From: Pseudomonadota bacterium
Lineage (GTDB): Bacteria > Pseudomonadota > Alphaproteobacteria > JAAXGF01
Assembly: GCA_022563655.1 (NCBI GenBank)
Contig: JADFMW010000180.1
Span: 1-5,089 of the forward strand
Length of the DNA stretch: 5,089 nucleotides
Reading direction: 5' to 3'
Shown here: one piece after another, positions 1-5,089 of the stretch
Position numbering within the stretch: position 1 is the stretch's first letter
Layout: every line of letters begins with the position of its first letter
The notes under the pieces: generated by a model
Seen by the model: only the letters and a program-made list of their open reading frames with translations
The model's database searches: none
Told to the model about the DNA's origin: nothing
Translations under genes and position numbers: made by a program

Positions 1-1
1 A

Positions 2-553
2 TGGGTAACGGATGTGGATCATGGTTGGAATGAGTTCCACGATCTCACCAAAGCGATGATTATTGATCGAGAGTTTGACGACTGCGAACGAGCGATCAAG
101 ATGATTGGCGCCGTTGCCGCCGGAGCCGCAGCGATCGACGTCGAGGTCTCCACCTGGCTGCTCCTGTGCACGATCTTCCTGGCTCTCTTGCTCGGGTTCT
201 CGAAGCGGCGTCACGAGCTCCTTTTGCTGCAGGATTCGGCTAGTGACCAGCGCCAGGTGCTGGCACAGTACAGCCCCTCCTTCCTCGATCAGATGATCAA
301 CGTGGTGGCCGCTTCGACCGTGATGTCCTATGCTCTCTATGCCGTGGCACCGGAGACCTTTGAGAAGTTTCAGACCGGCGCCCTGATCTATACCCTCCCC
401 TTTGTTCTCTTCGGCATCTTCCGCTATCTCTACTTGGTCTACCAGGTGGAGAACGATTCCAACCCGACCGAAACGGTCCTTGGTGACCTCCCGTCTGTCG
501 TCAACATACTTCTCTGGATTGGCGCTGTGACGGCGGTGATCTACCGTCCTTAA
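2..553 (+). CDS. UbiA-family prenyltransferase, decaprenyl-phosphate phosphoribosyltransferase-like, C-terminal part
   Basis: UbiA enzymes are integral membrane proteins that transfer groups to or from polyprenyl chains. The closest resemblance I recall is to decaprenyl-phosphate phosphoribosyltransferase (Rv3806c type, arabinan precursor synthesis), whose paralogues occur widely. The frame is open to the window edge; the first in-frame start is a GTG at 14 with no clear ribosome site, so the true start is probably outside. Numbering from that GTG gives 179 residues, against roughly 300 for the family. Seen: GAAAIDVEVSTW (37-48) leading into a membrane helix (about 47-63), the cytosolic KRRHEL motif (64-69) seen in this subgroup, then helices at about 92-112, 121-143 and 161-177. 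The N-terminal Asp-rich substrate motif is not in the window. Residues 1-30 are charged (for example REFDDCERAIK) where the family has a membrane helix, so that part may be foreign or rearranged. The family call is fairly secure; the exact substrate is not. Confidence 0.72.
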   Translation, partial: WVTDVDHGWNEFHDLTKAMIIDREFDDCERAIKMIGAVAAGAAAIDVEVSTWLLLCTIFLALLLGFSKRRHELLLLQDSASDQRQVLAQYSPSFLDQMINVVAASTVMSYALYAVAPETFEKFQTGALIYTLPFVLFGIFRYLYLVYQVENDSNPTETVLGDLPSVVNILLWIGAVTAVIYRP

Positions 554-559
554 AGGCGG

Positions 560-576
560 GCAAAGCCGGCGCTTGC
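560..576 (+). other. Weak hairpin in the convergent gap
   Basis: GCAAAGC and GCTTGC can pair as six base pairs with one bulged A around a CGGC loop, beginning seven bases after the UbiA stop codon. No T-run follows on either strand, so it is not a convincing intrinsic terminator. The rest of 554-624, between the two convergent genes, shows no gene or other signal. Confidence 0.2.
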
Positions 577-624
577 ACGCATCCGGCTCTGCCGATCGAG
601 GCGCGCGAGGTGACGACCCGATGG

Positions 625-1197
625 CTAGCGGAATTTTGACTCGGCCGCGGCGACGAGCGGATCGTACACGGAGACGGTCATGTCGAAGGCGCGGCCAAGC
701 GCGGCGACGCGACGCCCGATGCGGCCATACCCGACGACGAGCAGCGTCTTGCGCCACAGTTCGGTGGCGGCGATCACATCGCGCTCTGCGAACCGTTCCG
801 TACGCACGGCGCGGTCGAGGGCGAAGCCCTTTCGGGCCACGGCCAGCATCAGATAGAGCGTATGCTCGGCCACCGCCACGGCGTTGACGTCGCCGACCAG
901 CGCGAGCGGGATTCCCCGCCGGGTGAGCGCGGCGACGTCGACGTTGTCGAAGCCGACGCCGTGGCGCGCCACCACCTTGAGCTTCGGCGCCGCGGCCAGC
1001 ATGTCGGCGTCCACGCGGTCGTTGCGGACGATGACGCCCTCGGCCTCGGCCAAGTGCGCGCGCAGAGCCTCGTCGCCGGGATCGTCGACCACGCTGACGG
1101 CCACGTCGTCGCGGGCGCGCAGCAGATCGAGCCCCACGTCGTGGATCGGCTGGACGACCAGCACCTTCCTCATGGCCGATTTCAGGGCCGATTTCAT
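625..1197 (-). pseudogene. D-2-hydroxyacid dehydrogenase (phosphoglycerate dehydrogenase-like), C-terminally truncated
   Basis: The family reversibly oxidises D-2-hydroxyacids to 2-oxoacids with NAD(P) in the cytoplasm; SerA and glyoxylate or hydroxypyruvate reductases belong to it. This frame gives 190 residues, against about 310-330 for a working short-form enzyme. Seen: the substrate-lobe start KVLVVQPIHDVGLDLL (11-26), the conserved VARHGVGFDNVDV (77-89), NAVAVAEHTLYLML (105-118), and the dinucleotide loop GYGRIG (156-161) followed by the acidic strand end VYDP (177-180). After LVAAAES it ends in KFR and a TAG stop. The rest of the Rossmann domain, with the catalytic Arg, Glu and His, is absent, and no continuation is seen in the 71 bases before the neighbouring gene. 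Activity is therefore unlikely. The start at 1197 overlaps the aldolase stop as ATGA, which favours translational coupling; a second in-frame ATG lies at 1173. It is the last gene of a three-gene operon. Confidence 0.85.
1174..1196 (-). repeat. Tandem 11-base repeat (period 12) at the dehydrogenase start
   Basis: TGAAATCGGCC occurs twice in direct tandem, at 1196-1186 and 1184-1174 on the minus strand. It encodes the doubled N-terminal peptide KSALKSA. The first copy contains the aldolase stop codon (TGA at 1196-1194) and all but the A of the dehydrogenase ATG at 1197. A slipped duplication of a start region is the simplest reading. It leaves two possible ATG starts, 1197 and 1173, and neither has a strong Shine-Dalgarno site. 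Confidence 0.75.
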
Positions 1198-1961
1198 GAC
1201 CGATCTGCGCGCAGGCCGTCGACGATGTCGCGCGCCGCCGCGGCCATGAGCCGGGCGTCCGACTGGACCGTGACGAAGCGGAACCCCTTGTCGATCATCT
1301 GCCGGGCGTAGGCCACGGTGGCGTTGTGAATGCCCGCGACCACGCCGTGCTGCCCGGCCGCGCTCAGGACCTTGTCGATGGCCGCGACGACCTCGGGCTC
1401 GGTGCGATCGAACTTCGGCTCGAAGCCGAGCGACAAGCCGAGATCGACCGGGCCGATGTAGACCGCATCGAGACCCGGCACGCTCACGATCTCGTCGATG
1501 TTGTCGACCGCCTGGGCGGTTTCGATCTGGGCGATGGTGAGCACGGTCTGGTTGGCGTGCCGGCCGTAGTCGTCGCCGGCGTACAACAGGGCGCGGATCG
1601 GCCCGAAGCTGCGGAAGCCCTCCGGCGGGTAGCGGCAGGCGCCGATGAAGGCCTCGGCCTCGGCGCGGCTGTTGACCATCGGACAGATCAGCCCGTAGGC
1701 GCCGGCATCGAGCATCTTCATGATGATCGCGGGGTCGAGCCACGGCACGCGGGCGAGCGGCACGACGGGCGTGGTCGAGATCGCCTGCAGCATGGTCACC
1801 GCGACCTGGTAGCCGATCACGCCGTGCTGGAGATCGACGGTGAGGGAGTCCCAGCCCTGGTGCGCCATGGTCTCGGCGGCGAACGCGCTCGGTATGCCGA
1901 GCCAGCCGTTGATGGCCGTGCCGCCGTCCTGCCAGATCGAACGGATCCTGTTCTCGCGCAT
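1194..1961 (-). CDS. HpcH/HpaI-family aldolase (2-oxoacid aldolase or citrate-lyase-like)
   Basis: Members of this cytoplasmic, divalent-metal-dependent class II aldolase family cleave 4-hydroxy-2-oxoacids into pyruvate and an aldehyde or similar product (HpaI, GarL, RhmA). The protein has 255 residues, the usual length for a TIM-barrel member. Seen in order: WLGIPSAFAAE near the N-terminus (20-30), the catalytic-loop motif VDLQHG with His46, Arg71 in LARVPW (substrate carboxylate), AGAYGLICPMVNS (86-98), metal ligands Glu147 in AQIET and Asp173 in YIGPVDLGLSLG. These match the order and spacing of HpaI His45, Arg70, Glu149 and Asp175, so it should be active. The ATG is preceded by GGGGAGGAG, four bases upstream, which supports this start. 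It begins 50 bases after the oxidoreductase stop and overlaps the dehydrogenase by four bases, so it is in an operon with both. The physiological substrate cannot be told from sequence. Confidence 0.92.
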   Translation of the reverse strand: MRENRIRSIWQDGGTAINGWLGIPSAFAAETMAHQGWDSLTVDLQHGVIGYQVAVTMLQAISTTPVVPLARVPWLDPAIIMKMLDAGAYGLICPMVNSRAEAEAFIGACRYPPEGFRSFGPIRALLYAGDDYGRHANQTVLTIAQIETAQAVDNIDEIVSVPGLDAVYIGPVDLGLSLGFEPKFDRTEPEVVAAIDKVLSAAGQHGVVAGIHNATVAYARQMIDKGFRFVTVQSDARLMAAAARDIVDGLRADRS

Positions 1962-1965
1962 GGCG

Positions 1966-1974
1966 CTCCTCCCC
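1966..1974 (-). promoter_or_regulatory. Shine-Dalgarno site of the aldolase gene
   Basis: GGGGAGGAG stands four bases before the ATG at 1961. It fixes the aldolase start and argues against reading through the longer open frame that continues upstream in this phase, which overlaps the oxidoreductase gene out of frame. Confidence 0.8.
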
Positions 1975-2011
1975 GGGTTCGTGTGGCGACCGCTCCTTCC
2001 GCCGCCGCGGC

Positions 2012-3199
2012 CTAGGATATCGAACCGATGCCGTAGGCGCCGGTCAAGAGCTTTCCTTCGGCGAAGCGGCCGAGGCGGTAGGGCGCGATGTCGACCTCGG
2101 GGACAAGCCCCAGCACCGACTGCGCCAGCACCCGTCCCACCGCCGGCGCCAGCTTGAAGCCGTGGCCCGAGAAGCCGTAGGCGACATGCAGGCCGTCGAC
2201 GCCCGGAACCGGGCCGAGCACGGGGTTCCAGTCCGGCGTGATGTCGTAGGGGCCGGTCCACGAGGCCGTGAGCTCGGCGCCGGCGAAGCTCGGCATGCGG
2301 TGGGCGAGCTGGACGCCCTGGTGCGCGGTCACCTCGAGGCCGACGGTCTCGTCCATCGCGTCGGGCTCGTCCAGCGGGTCGCCGTGGTCGCCGGTGCCGA
2401 CCAGCACCACGCCGCCGCTCGCCGGCCGGAAGTACATCTTGTTGTCGGTCGCCAGGTCCTTGACCACCGGCAGGCTGCGCTCGTACGGCGCGGCGGCGCG
2501 GAAGGTGAGCACGACGTGCCGCGATACCTCGAGTGGCAGCTCGGCGCCGGCCCAGCGGGCCAGCGCGCCCGTCCACGGGCCGATGGCGCCGACCACGGCG
2601 CCGGCGGCGATGTCGCCGCCGGCGGTGCGCACCCCGGCGATGCGCGCACCGTCGCGCAACAGCCCGGTGACGGGCCGCTCGGCCATGACCTCGACGCCCA
2701 GGCGGCGGGCGGCGCGCACGAAGCTCGTCGTGGTGAGATAGGGATCGGCGTAGCCCGAGCGCGGCTCGAAGCCCACCGCTGCGATGTCGTCGGCGGACAG
2801 CAGTGGGTGGCGCTCGATCGCCTCGGCCGGCGAGATCGGCTGCGTCTCGGCGCCGAGCCGCGCCTGCATGTCGAGGTTGGCGGCGAGCCTGTCGGCGGTC
2901 TTGCCCTCTGGCGCGAGGATCAGGTAGCCCGAGTTGACGAAGCCGCACTCGGCCTCGTCGTCGTCGAGCGCCTCGCGGAAGTTCTCGAAGACGCCCAGGC
3001 TCTGGACGGCGAGCTGGGTGTTGGTGGGAATCGAGTAGTGGGTGCGGATGATGGCGCACGACTTCGCCGTGCCGCCCGAGCACACCTGGCCGCGCTCGAC
3101 CAGCGCGACGCGCGCGCAGCCGAGCCTCTTGAGGTGGAACGCGGTCGCCGCGCCGACCACGCCGCCGCCGACCACGACAACGTCGTAGGCCTCGGCCAT
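2012..3199 (-). CDS. FAD-dependent oxidoreductase of the DAO family (sarcosine oxidase beta / glycine oxidase / DadA-like)
   Basis: The family oxidises the C-N bond of secondary amines or amino acids, or a C-OH bond in some members, using FAD; most bacterial members are cytoplasmic or membrane-associated. The protein has 395 residues, normal for the family. Seen: the N-terminal FAD-binding Rossmann loop VVVVGGGVVGAATAFHL (7-23), the ribose-binding acidic residue Glu35 in ALVERG, SGGTAKSCAIIRTHYS (41-56) as in SoxB-like proteins, the second FAD-contact region AGAVVGAIGPWTGALA (199-214), TGPYDITPDWNPVLG (315-329), and the C-terminal FAD motif YGFSGHGFKLAPAVG (341-355). There is no signal peptide. 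GGAGAAGG just before the ATG at 3199 supports the start. It is the first gene of the operon with the aldolase and the truncated dehydrogenase. Very high GC gives long antisense frames that are shadows. Family assignment is firm; substrate is open (amine, imino acid or D-amino acid). Confidence 0.93.
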   Translation of the reverse strand: MAEAYDVVVVGGGVVGAATAFHLKRLGCARVALVERGQVCSGGTAKSCAIIRTHYSIPTNTQLAVQSLGVFENFREALDDDEAECGFVNSGYLILAPEGKTADRLAANLDMQARLGAETQPISPAEAIERHPLLSADDIAAVGFEPRSGYADPYLTTTSFVRAARRLGVEVMAERPVTGLLRDGARIAGVRTAGGDIAAGAVVGAIGPWTGALARWAGAELPLEVSRHVVLTFRAAAPYERSLPVVKDLATDNKMYFRPASGGVVLVGTGDHGDPLDEPDAMDETVGLEVTAHQGVQLAHRMPSFAGAELTASWTGPYDITPDWNPVLGPVPGVDGLHVAYGFSGHGFKLAPAVGRVLAQSVLGLVPEVDIAPYRLGRFAEGKLLTGAYGIGSIS

Positions 3200-3231
3200 A
3201 GCCTTCTCCGTTGACCGTTGGTCTGCGCTAT

Positions 3232-3260
3232 TGATTACGCTCCCGAGAGTGGTTTGTCAC
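3232..3260 (-). promoter_or_regulatory. Weak promoter candidate for the oxidoreductase operon
   Basis: On the minus strand GTGACA (3260-3255) resembles a -35 box (five of six TTGACA positions) and is followed after 17 bases by TAATCA (3237-3232), a poor -10 match. It lies about 30 bases upstream of the oxidoreductase start in the 134-base gap after the hydrolase. The spacing is right but the -10 box is not, so this is only a suggestion. Confidence 0.2.
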
Positions 3261-3261
3261 T

Positions 3262-3275
3262 CCCGCGGAAGCGGG
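3262..3275. repeat. Hairpin CCCGC-GGAA-GCGGG, resembling a dispersed intergenic repeat
   Basis: A perfect five-base-pair stem with a GGAA loop sits about 60 bases past the hydrolase stop. With its left flank it reads GTCACTCCCGCGGAAGCGGG, close to the GTCATTCCCGCG...AGCGGGAA-type short inverted repeats common between proteobacterial genes (recalled, not searched). The right arm here continues into CCGCT instead of the usual AATC, so it may be a decayed copy. An alternative pairing AGCGG-G-CCGCT overlaps it at 3270-3280, and a GGCATGCC palindrome follows at 3282-3289. It could act as a weak terminator for the hydrolase, but no U-run follows. Confidence 0.4.
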
Positions 3276-3333
3276 CCGCTTGGCATGCCTATCGGTGGGC
3301 GATCGTCGTGGACGGTCACGAACTCGCGTGCGA

Positions 3334-4785
3334 TCAGGCCTCGTACCGAGTAAGCGTAAATACCTCGTCGCTCGGCACCCGCGGAATGATGATCTTGACG
3401 AAGTGAGTCGAGTTTCGCCTGAGCCAACGCCTGTCCTCCGCCTGACTATGGACGAGCAGCGATCCCTCGGGCGACTCCCCTTCCTCGGCGAAGTAGCGAA
3501 CTTTGGGACCTGGCTGGACGGCGGAGATGGTCGCCCGCAACTCCTTTGGCTCGCCCTCGGGGACCTTGTCATAGAAGTTTTCCACCAAGTCGGTGCGGTC
3601 AATGAACAAGCAGCGGGTAGCCACCTGTGCCTTCGGATGGACGTTTTCGAGCACTTCCCTGTGGAAGTAGAGAGCTTCGTCCGAACGCCGATTTTCCCGG
3701 TCTCTCCGACCGAAAAATTCAATGAAGAAGTCGTCAACCAGCCCGCCGTGGTCGTCGACCACCCTGACCACGATTTGTACGTACTGGTGATAGTACTCGG
3801 TGTCGGGTGTGTGCTTGCCGGGGAAGCGCCTACCCAACTCGTCGGCGTTCTCTGGCCGTCTCAGGCTCGCTGTGTCCTCGCTCGCGGCGAACCACTTGTC
3901 GCGCAGTGCCTTGTATGTGTCGGGCTTATCGCAATTGAGCGCCTCCAAGATCAGCGCGGGAAGGCCAAATTCAGCGGGGCCCTCGTATTCGAGCTCGTTA
4001 GCTTCGGGTAAGATGACGGTGCCGTGGTCGCGGTCGGGCAAAACCGCGAGGGGAAACGCGAAATCCTCGGCCCGACGGAGCCGCCAGTGCGTGAGTTCGG
4101 GATCGTCCAAGTTCTTTGCAAAATCGACAGTGATTCCGCGCACATTTAGGTTGGCGGCGGCGACGCGGACCGTGCCGTCCGAGCCGTTTTCATTGACTAA
4201 CGTACGCGGGCCGCTGGGATAGGGATGCGAACCCACGATGACGAACGGCCACACCGCGTCCTCGCCGTACGCGGTACGGGCATCATCGCTGCCCTCGGGC
4301 ACGAACAGGTCGCGCTGCGCCAGCTCCCACTGGAACGGGGAGGCCAGCTCCAGCGCCGTTAGCATCTCTCGGCCGGTCTGAAATCCATGCTTCCAGCCCT
4401 TGAAAACACGGCCGAGCAAGCTCTTGCCAGCGGTCGCCAGCCGCGAGCCAAAGTTGGCCGGTGCGAGCATCAGGAGACGCTTGACCGGGCAATCGATGCC
4501 GTTGGGGTAGTAGGTCGAGATCCAGCTACGCGCAACCAGGCCGCCCGTGCTGTGCACAATCAGATCGAACGTCTTGGCCAGCTCGTCTTCTTTCCGCTTC
4601 TGTAAAACGACTTCTTGCATTCGCTTGGCGACGTCTTCGATACGAACTTCGTCGGACATAGAAATGTAATCGCCGAGCCAAATGGGCACGGCGTCGTAAC
4701 CGTTCCTTTCGAGAAACGCGGCCAGCGGCCGGAATGACTCCGAGTCGTCACTCCAGCCGTGAAGAATCGCGACTTGGTTTGCCAT
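3334..4785 (-). CDS. Alpha/beta-hydrolase (lipase/serine-esterase-like) with unassigned C-terminal domain
   Basis: A predicted cytoplasmic serine hydrolase of 483 residues with no signal peptide or membrane segment. Seen: the first strand and oxyanion loop QVAILHGWSDD (4-14), the nucleophile elbow VHSTGGLVARSW (77-88) with probable nucleophile Ser79, LLMLAPANFGS (104-114) typical of lipases and PGAP1-like esterases, a probable acidic residue Asp203 in NGSDGTV, and a probable catalytic His254 in DRDHGTV. The elbow has Val-His before the serine rather than the canonical Gly of GxSxG. Residues about 330-483 form an extra domain rich in beta-strand-like segments (YVQIVVRVVDDHGGLV; HFVKIIIPRV) that I do not recognise. 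GGAGG six bases before the ATG supports the start. GC content is clearly lower than in the operon downstream, which suggests separate origin. The substrate may be a lipid, ester or amide; a phospholipase or toxin-like role is possible but unproven. Confidence 0.82.
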   Translation of the reverse strand: MANQVAILHGWSDDSESFRPLAAFLERNGYDAVPIWLGDYISMSDEVRIEDVAKRMQEVVLQKRKEDELAKTFDLIVHSTGGLVARSWISTYYPNGIDCPVKRLLMLAPANFGSRLATAGKSLLGRVFKGWKHGFQTGREMLTALELASPFQWELAQRDLFVPEGSDDARTAYGEDAVWPFVIVGSHPYPSGPRTLVNENGSDGTVRVAAANLNVRGITVDFAKNLDDPELTHWRLRRAEDFAFPLAVLPDRDHGTVILPEANELEYEGPAEFGLPALILEALNCDKPDTYKALRDKWFAASEDTASLRRPENADELGRRFPGKHTPDTEYYHQYVQIVVRVVDDHGGLVDDFFIEFFGRRDRENRRSDEALYFHREVLENVHPKAQVATRCLFIDRTDLVENFYDKVPEGEPKELRATISAVQPGPKVRYFAEEGESPEGSLLVHSQAEDRRWLRRNSTHFVKIIIPRVPSDEVFTLTRYEA

Positions 4786-4870
4786 CTTCTGCCTCCACCT
4801 ACGGATTGCGTTCGACGGTCATGGCCGCATTCCATCTCTCACGGCTGCGGTCTTGTTCACGCACGATGTA

Positions 4871-4899
4871 ACTCTACCATCGAGTTGCAGTGGCTGCAA
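4871..4899 (-). promoter_or_regulatory. Candidate promoter of the hydrolase gene (proximal)
   Basis: On the minus strand TTGCAG (4899-4894) and TAGAGT (4876-4871, four of six -10 positions) are separated by the ideal 17 bases. The -35 box is formed by an arm of the palindrome. It is an alternative to the distal pair; the sequence does not decide between them. Confidence 0.3.
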
Positions 4900-4900
4900 C
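4884..4900. promoter_or_regulatory. Perfect palindrome GTTGCAG-TGG-CTGCAAC, candidate operator
   Basis: Two seven-base arms are exact reverse complements around a three-base centre. The site lies about 100 bases upstream of the hydrolase ATG, ten bases downstream of a promoter-like -10 box and overlapping the -35 box of a second candidate promoter. That is where a dimeric repressor would block transcription. A role as an RNA hairpin in the 5' leader is the alternative. No known regulator motif was recognised. Confidence 0.45.
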
Positions 4901-4910
4901 CACAACGGGA

Positions 4911-4937
4911 ATTATTACCCTCACGATAAGTTGCCAA
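4911..4937 (-). promoter_or_regulatory. Candidate promoter of the hydrolase gene (distal)
   Basis: On the minus strand TTGGCA (4937-4932, five of six consensus positions) is followed after 15 bases by AATAAT (4916-4911, five of six). The spacer is short for sigma-70 but both boxes are good, and the stretch is AT-rich against a GC-rich background. It would give a leader of about 120 bases and place transcription start next to the palindrome. Confidence 0.4.
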
Positions 4938-5089
4938 TACCAGGGTAGCAGCCCTGATCGCGCGGCTTAGCCCGCATTTCTCACCAGGATGCGGCCGTCA
5001 TCGCGCCGGGCGGGATCGATCCGCCAGGAGAGAGCCGAAAAGCGTAGCCGCCGCTCCGGTTGAGGCGCTCGACGCCGCGGGCGGCCCGC

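Larger units (their letters stand above)
4786..5089. other. Upstream region of the hydrolase and window edge, no gene supported
   Basis: This 304-base stretch holds the hydrolase Shine-Dalgarno site (4792-4796), two promoter-like pairs and a palindrome listed separately, and a small hairpin CAGGG-TAGCAG-CCCTG (4941-4956). From about 4980 it becomes GC-rich, with a GGATCGATCC palindrome at 5013-5022. A minus-strand frame is open from the right edge to a TGA at 4983-4981 (35 residues), but it has no recognisable motif and could be chance or the tail of a gene beyond the window. Confidence 0.5.

Noticed and set aside
560..576. Intrinsic bidirectional terminator between the UbiA gene and the dehydrogenase
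   Set aside because: The stem is short with a bulge and there is no T-run on either side, so it is listed only as a weak hairpin.
620..640. Insertion-sequence end at the dehydrogenase truncation (GTCAAAATTCCGCTAG on the minus strand)
   Set aside because: It is suggestive of foreign sequence, but no inverted partner, target duplication or transposase fragment is visible in the window.
625..1743. 372-codon minus-strand frame suggesting an extended dehydrogenase
   Set aside because: The first 182 residues are the aldolase gene read out of frame; family similarity begins only after the ATG at 1197.
1326..2015. + strand open frame of 229 codons antisense to the aldolase
   Set aside because: Low-complexity composition without motifs; the minus-strand aldolase has all active-site residues and a strong ribosome site.
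1194..3083. 629-codon minus-strand frame that could suggest an aldolase with a large N-terminal extension
   Set aside because: The part upstream of 1961 is the oxidoreductase gene read out of frame and is Arg/Ala-rich nonsense; the aldolase has its own ATG and GGGGAGGAG site.
2162..3214. Long + strand open frame (350 codons) antisense to the FAD oxidoreductase
   Set aside because: Its protein is dominated by Arg, Ala, Gly, Asp and His with no motif, as expected for the complement of a very GC-rich gene; the minus-strand protein is a clear family match.
3280..4011. + strand frame of 243 codons opposite the hydrolase
   Set aside because: Less biased than the others, but it has no recognisable motif and no good start site, while the minus-strand hydrolase has a readable catalytic triad.
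4989..5063. Short + strand frame of 24 residues near the right edge
   Set aside because: Arg/Ser-rich, no ribosome site and no context; length is easily reached by chance in GC-rich sequence.

Overview
This is a mosaic, high-GC bacterial window. It holds the 3' part of a UbiA-type membrane prenyltransferase gene on the + strand, followed by four genes on the - strand. No RNA gene, CRISPR array, complete insertion sequence or replication origin could be seen. The dense GC-rich coding, strong Shine-Dalgarno sites and enzyme types (DAO-family FAD oxidoreductase, HpcH/HpaI aldolase, D-2-hydroxyacid dehydrogenase) fit a proteobacterium. An alphaproteobacterium is my guess from family resemblance. 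No marker gene fixes the lineage.

Left block (1-640): the + strand frame is open from the window edge to 553. From about residue 38 it reads as the C-terminal half of a decaprenyl-phosphate phosphoribosyltransferase-like UbiA protein. The residues before that are hydrophilic and do not look like the membrane helix expected there. A short gap (554-624) separates it from the convergent end of a truncated dehydrogenase gene.

Central block (625-3199, - strand): a three-gene operon reads FAD-dependent oxidoreductase (3199-2012), then HpcH/HpaI-family aldolase (1961-1194), then D-2-hydroxyacid dehydrogenase (1197-625). The last two overlap by ATGA. Together they suggest catabolism of an amine, amino acid or hydroxy/oxo acid: oxidation, retro-aldol cleavage and NAD-linked hydroxyacid chemistry. 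The substrate cannot be read from the sequence. The dehydrogenase stops just inside its NAD-binding domain and lacks the part that carries the catalytic residues, so the operon end appears to have been cut off by a rearrangement near 625-640.

Right block (3200-5089): a lower-GC - strand gene (4785-3334) encodes a cytoplasmic alpha/beta-hydrolase with a readable Ser-Asp-His triad and a C-terminal extension of roughly 150 residues that I do not recognise. Its upstream region holds promoter-like boxes and a perfect 7-bp-arm palindrome placed like a repressor site. The last ~110 bases are GC-rich with no supportable gene.

The most notable points are the two apparent breakpoints (UbiA N-terminal side and dehydrogenase C-terminal side), the hydrolase with its unassigned C-terminal domain, and the palindrome upstream of it. 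I did not find convincing evidence of a wholly new system.
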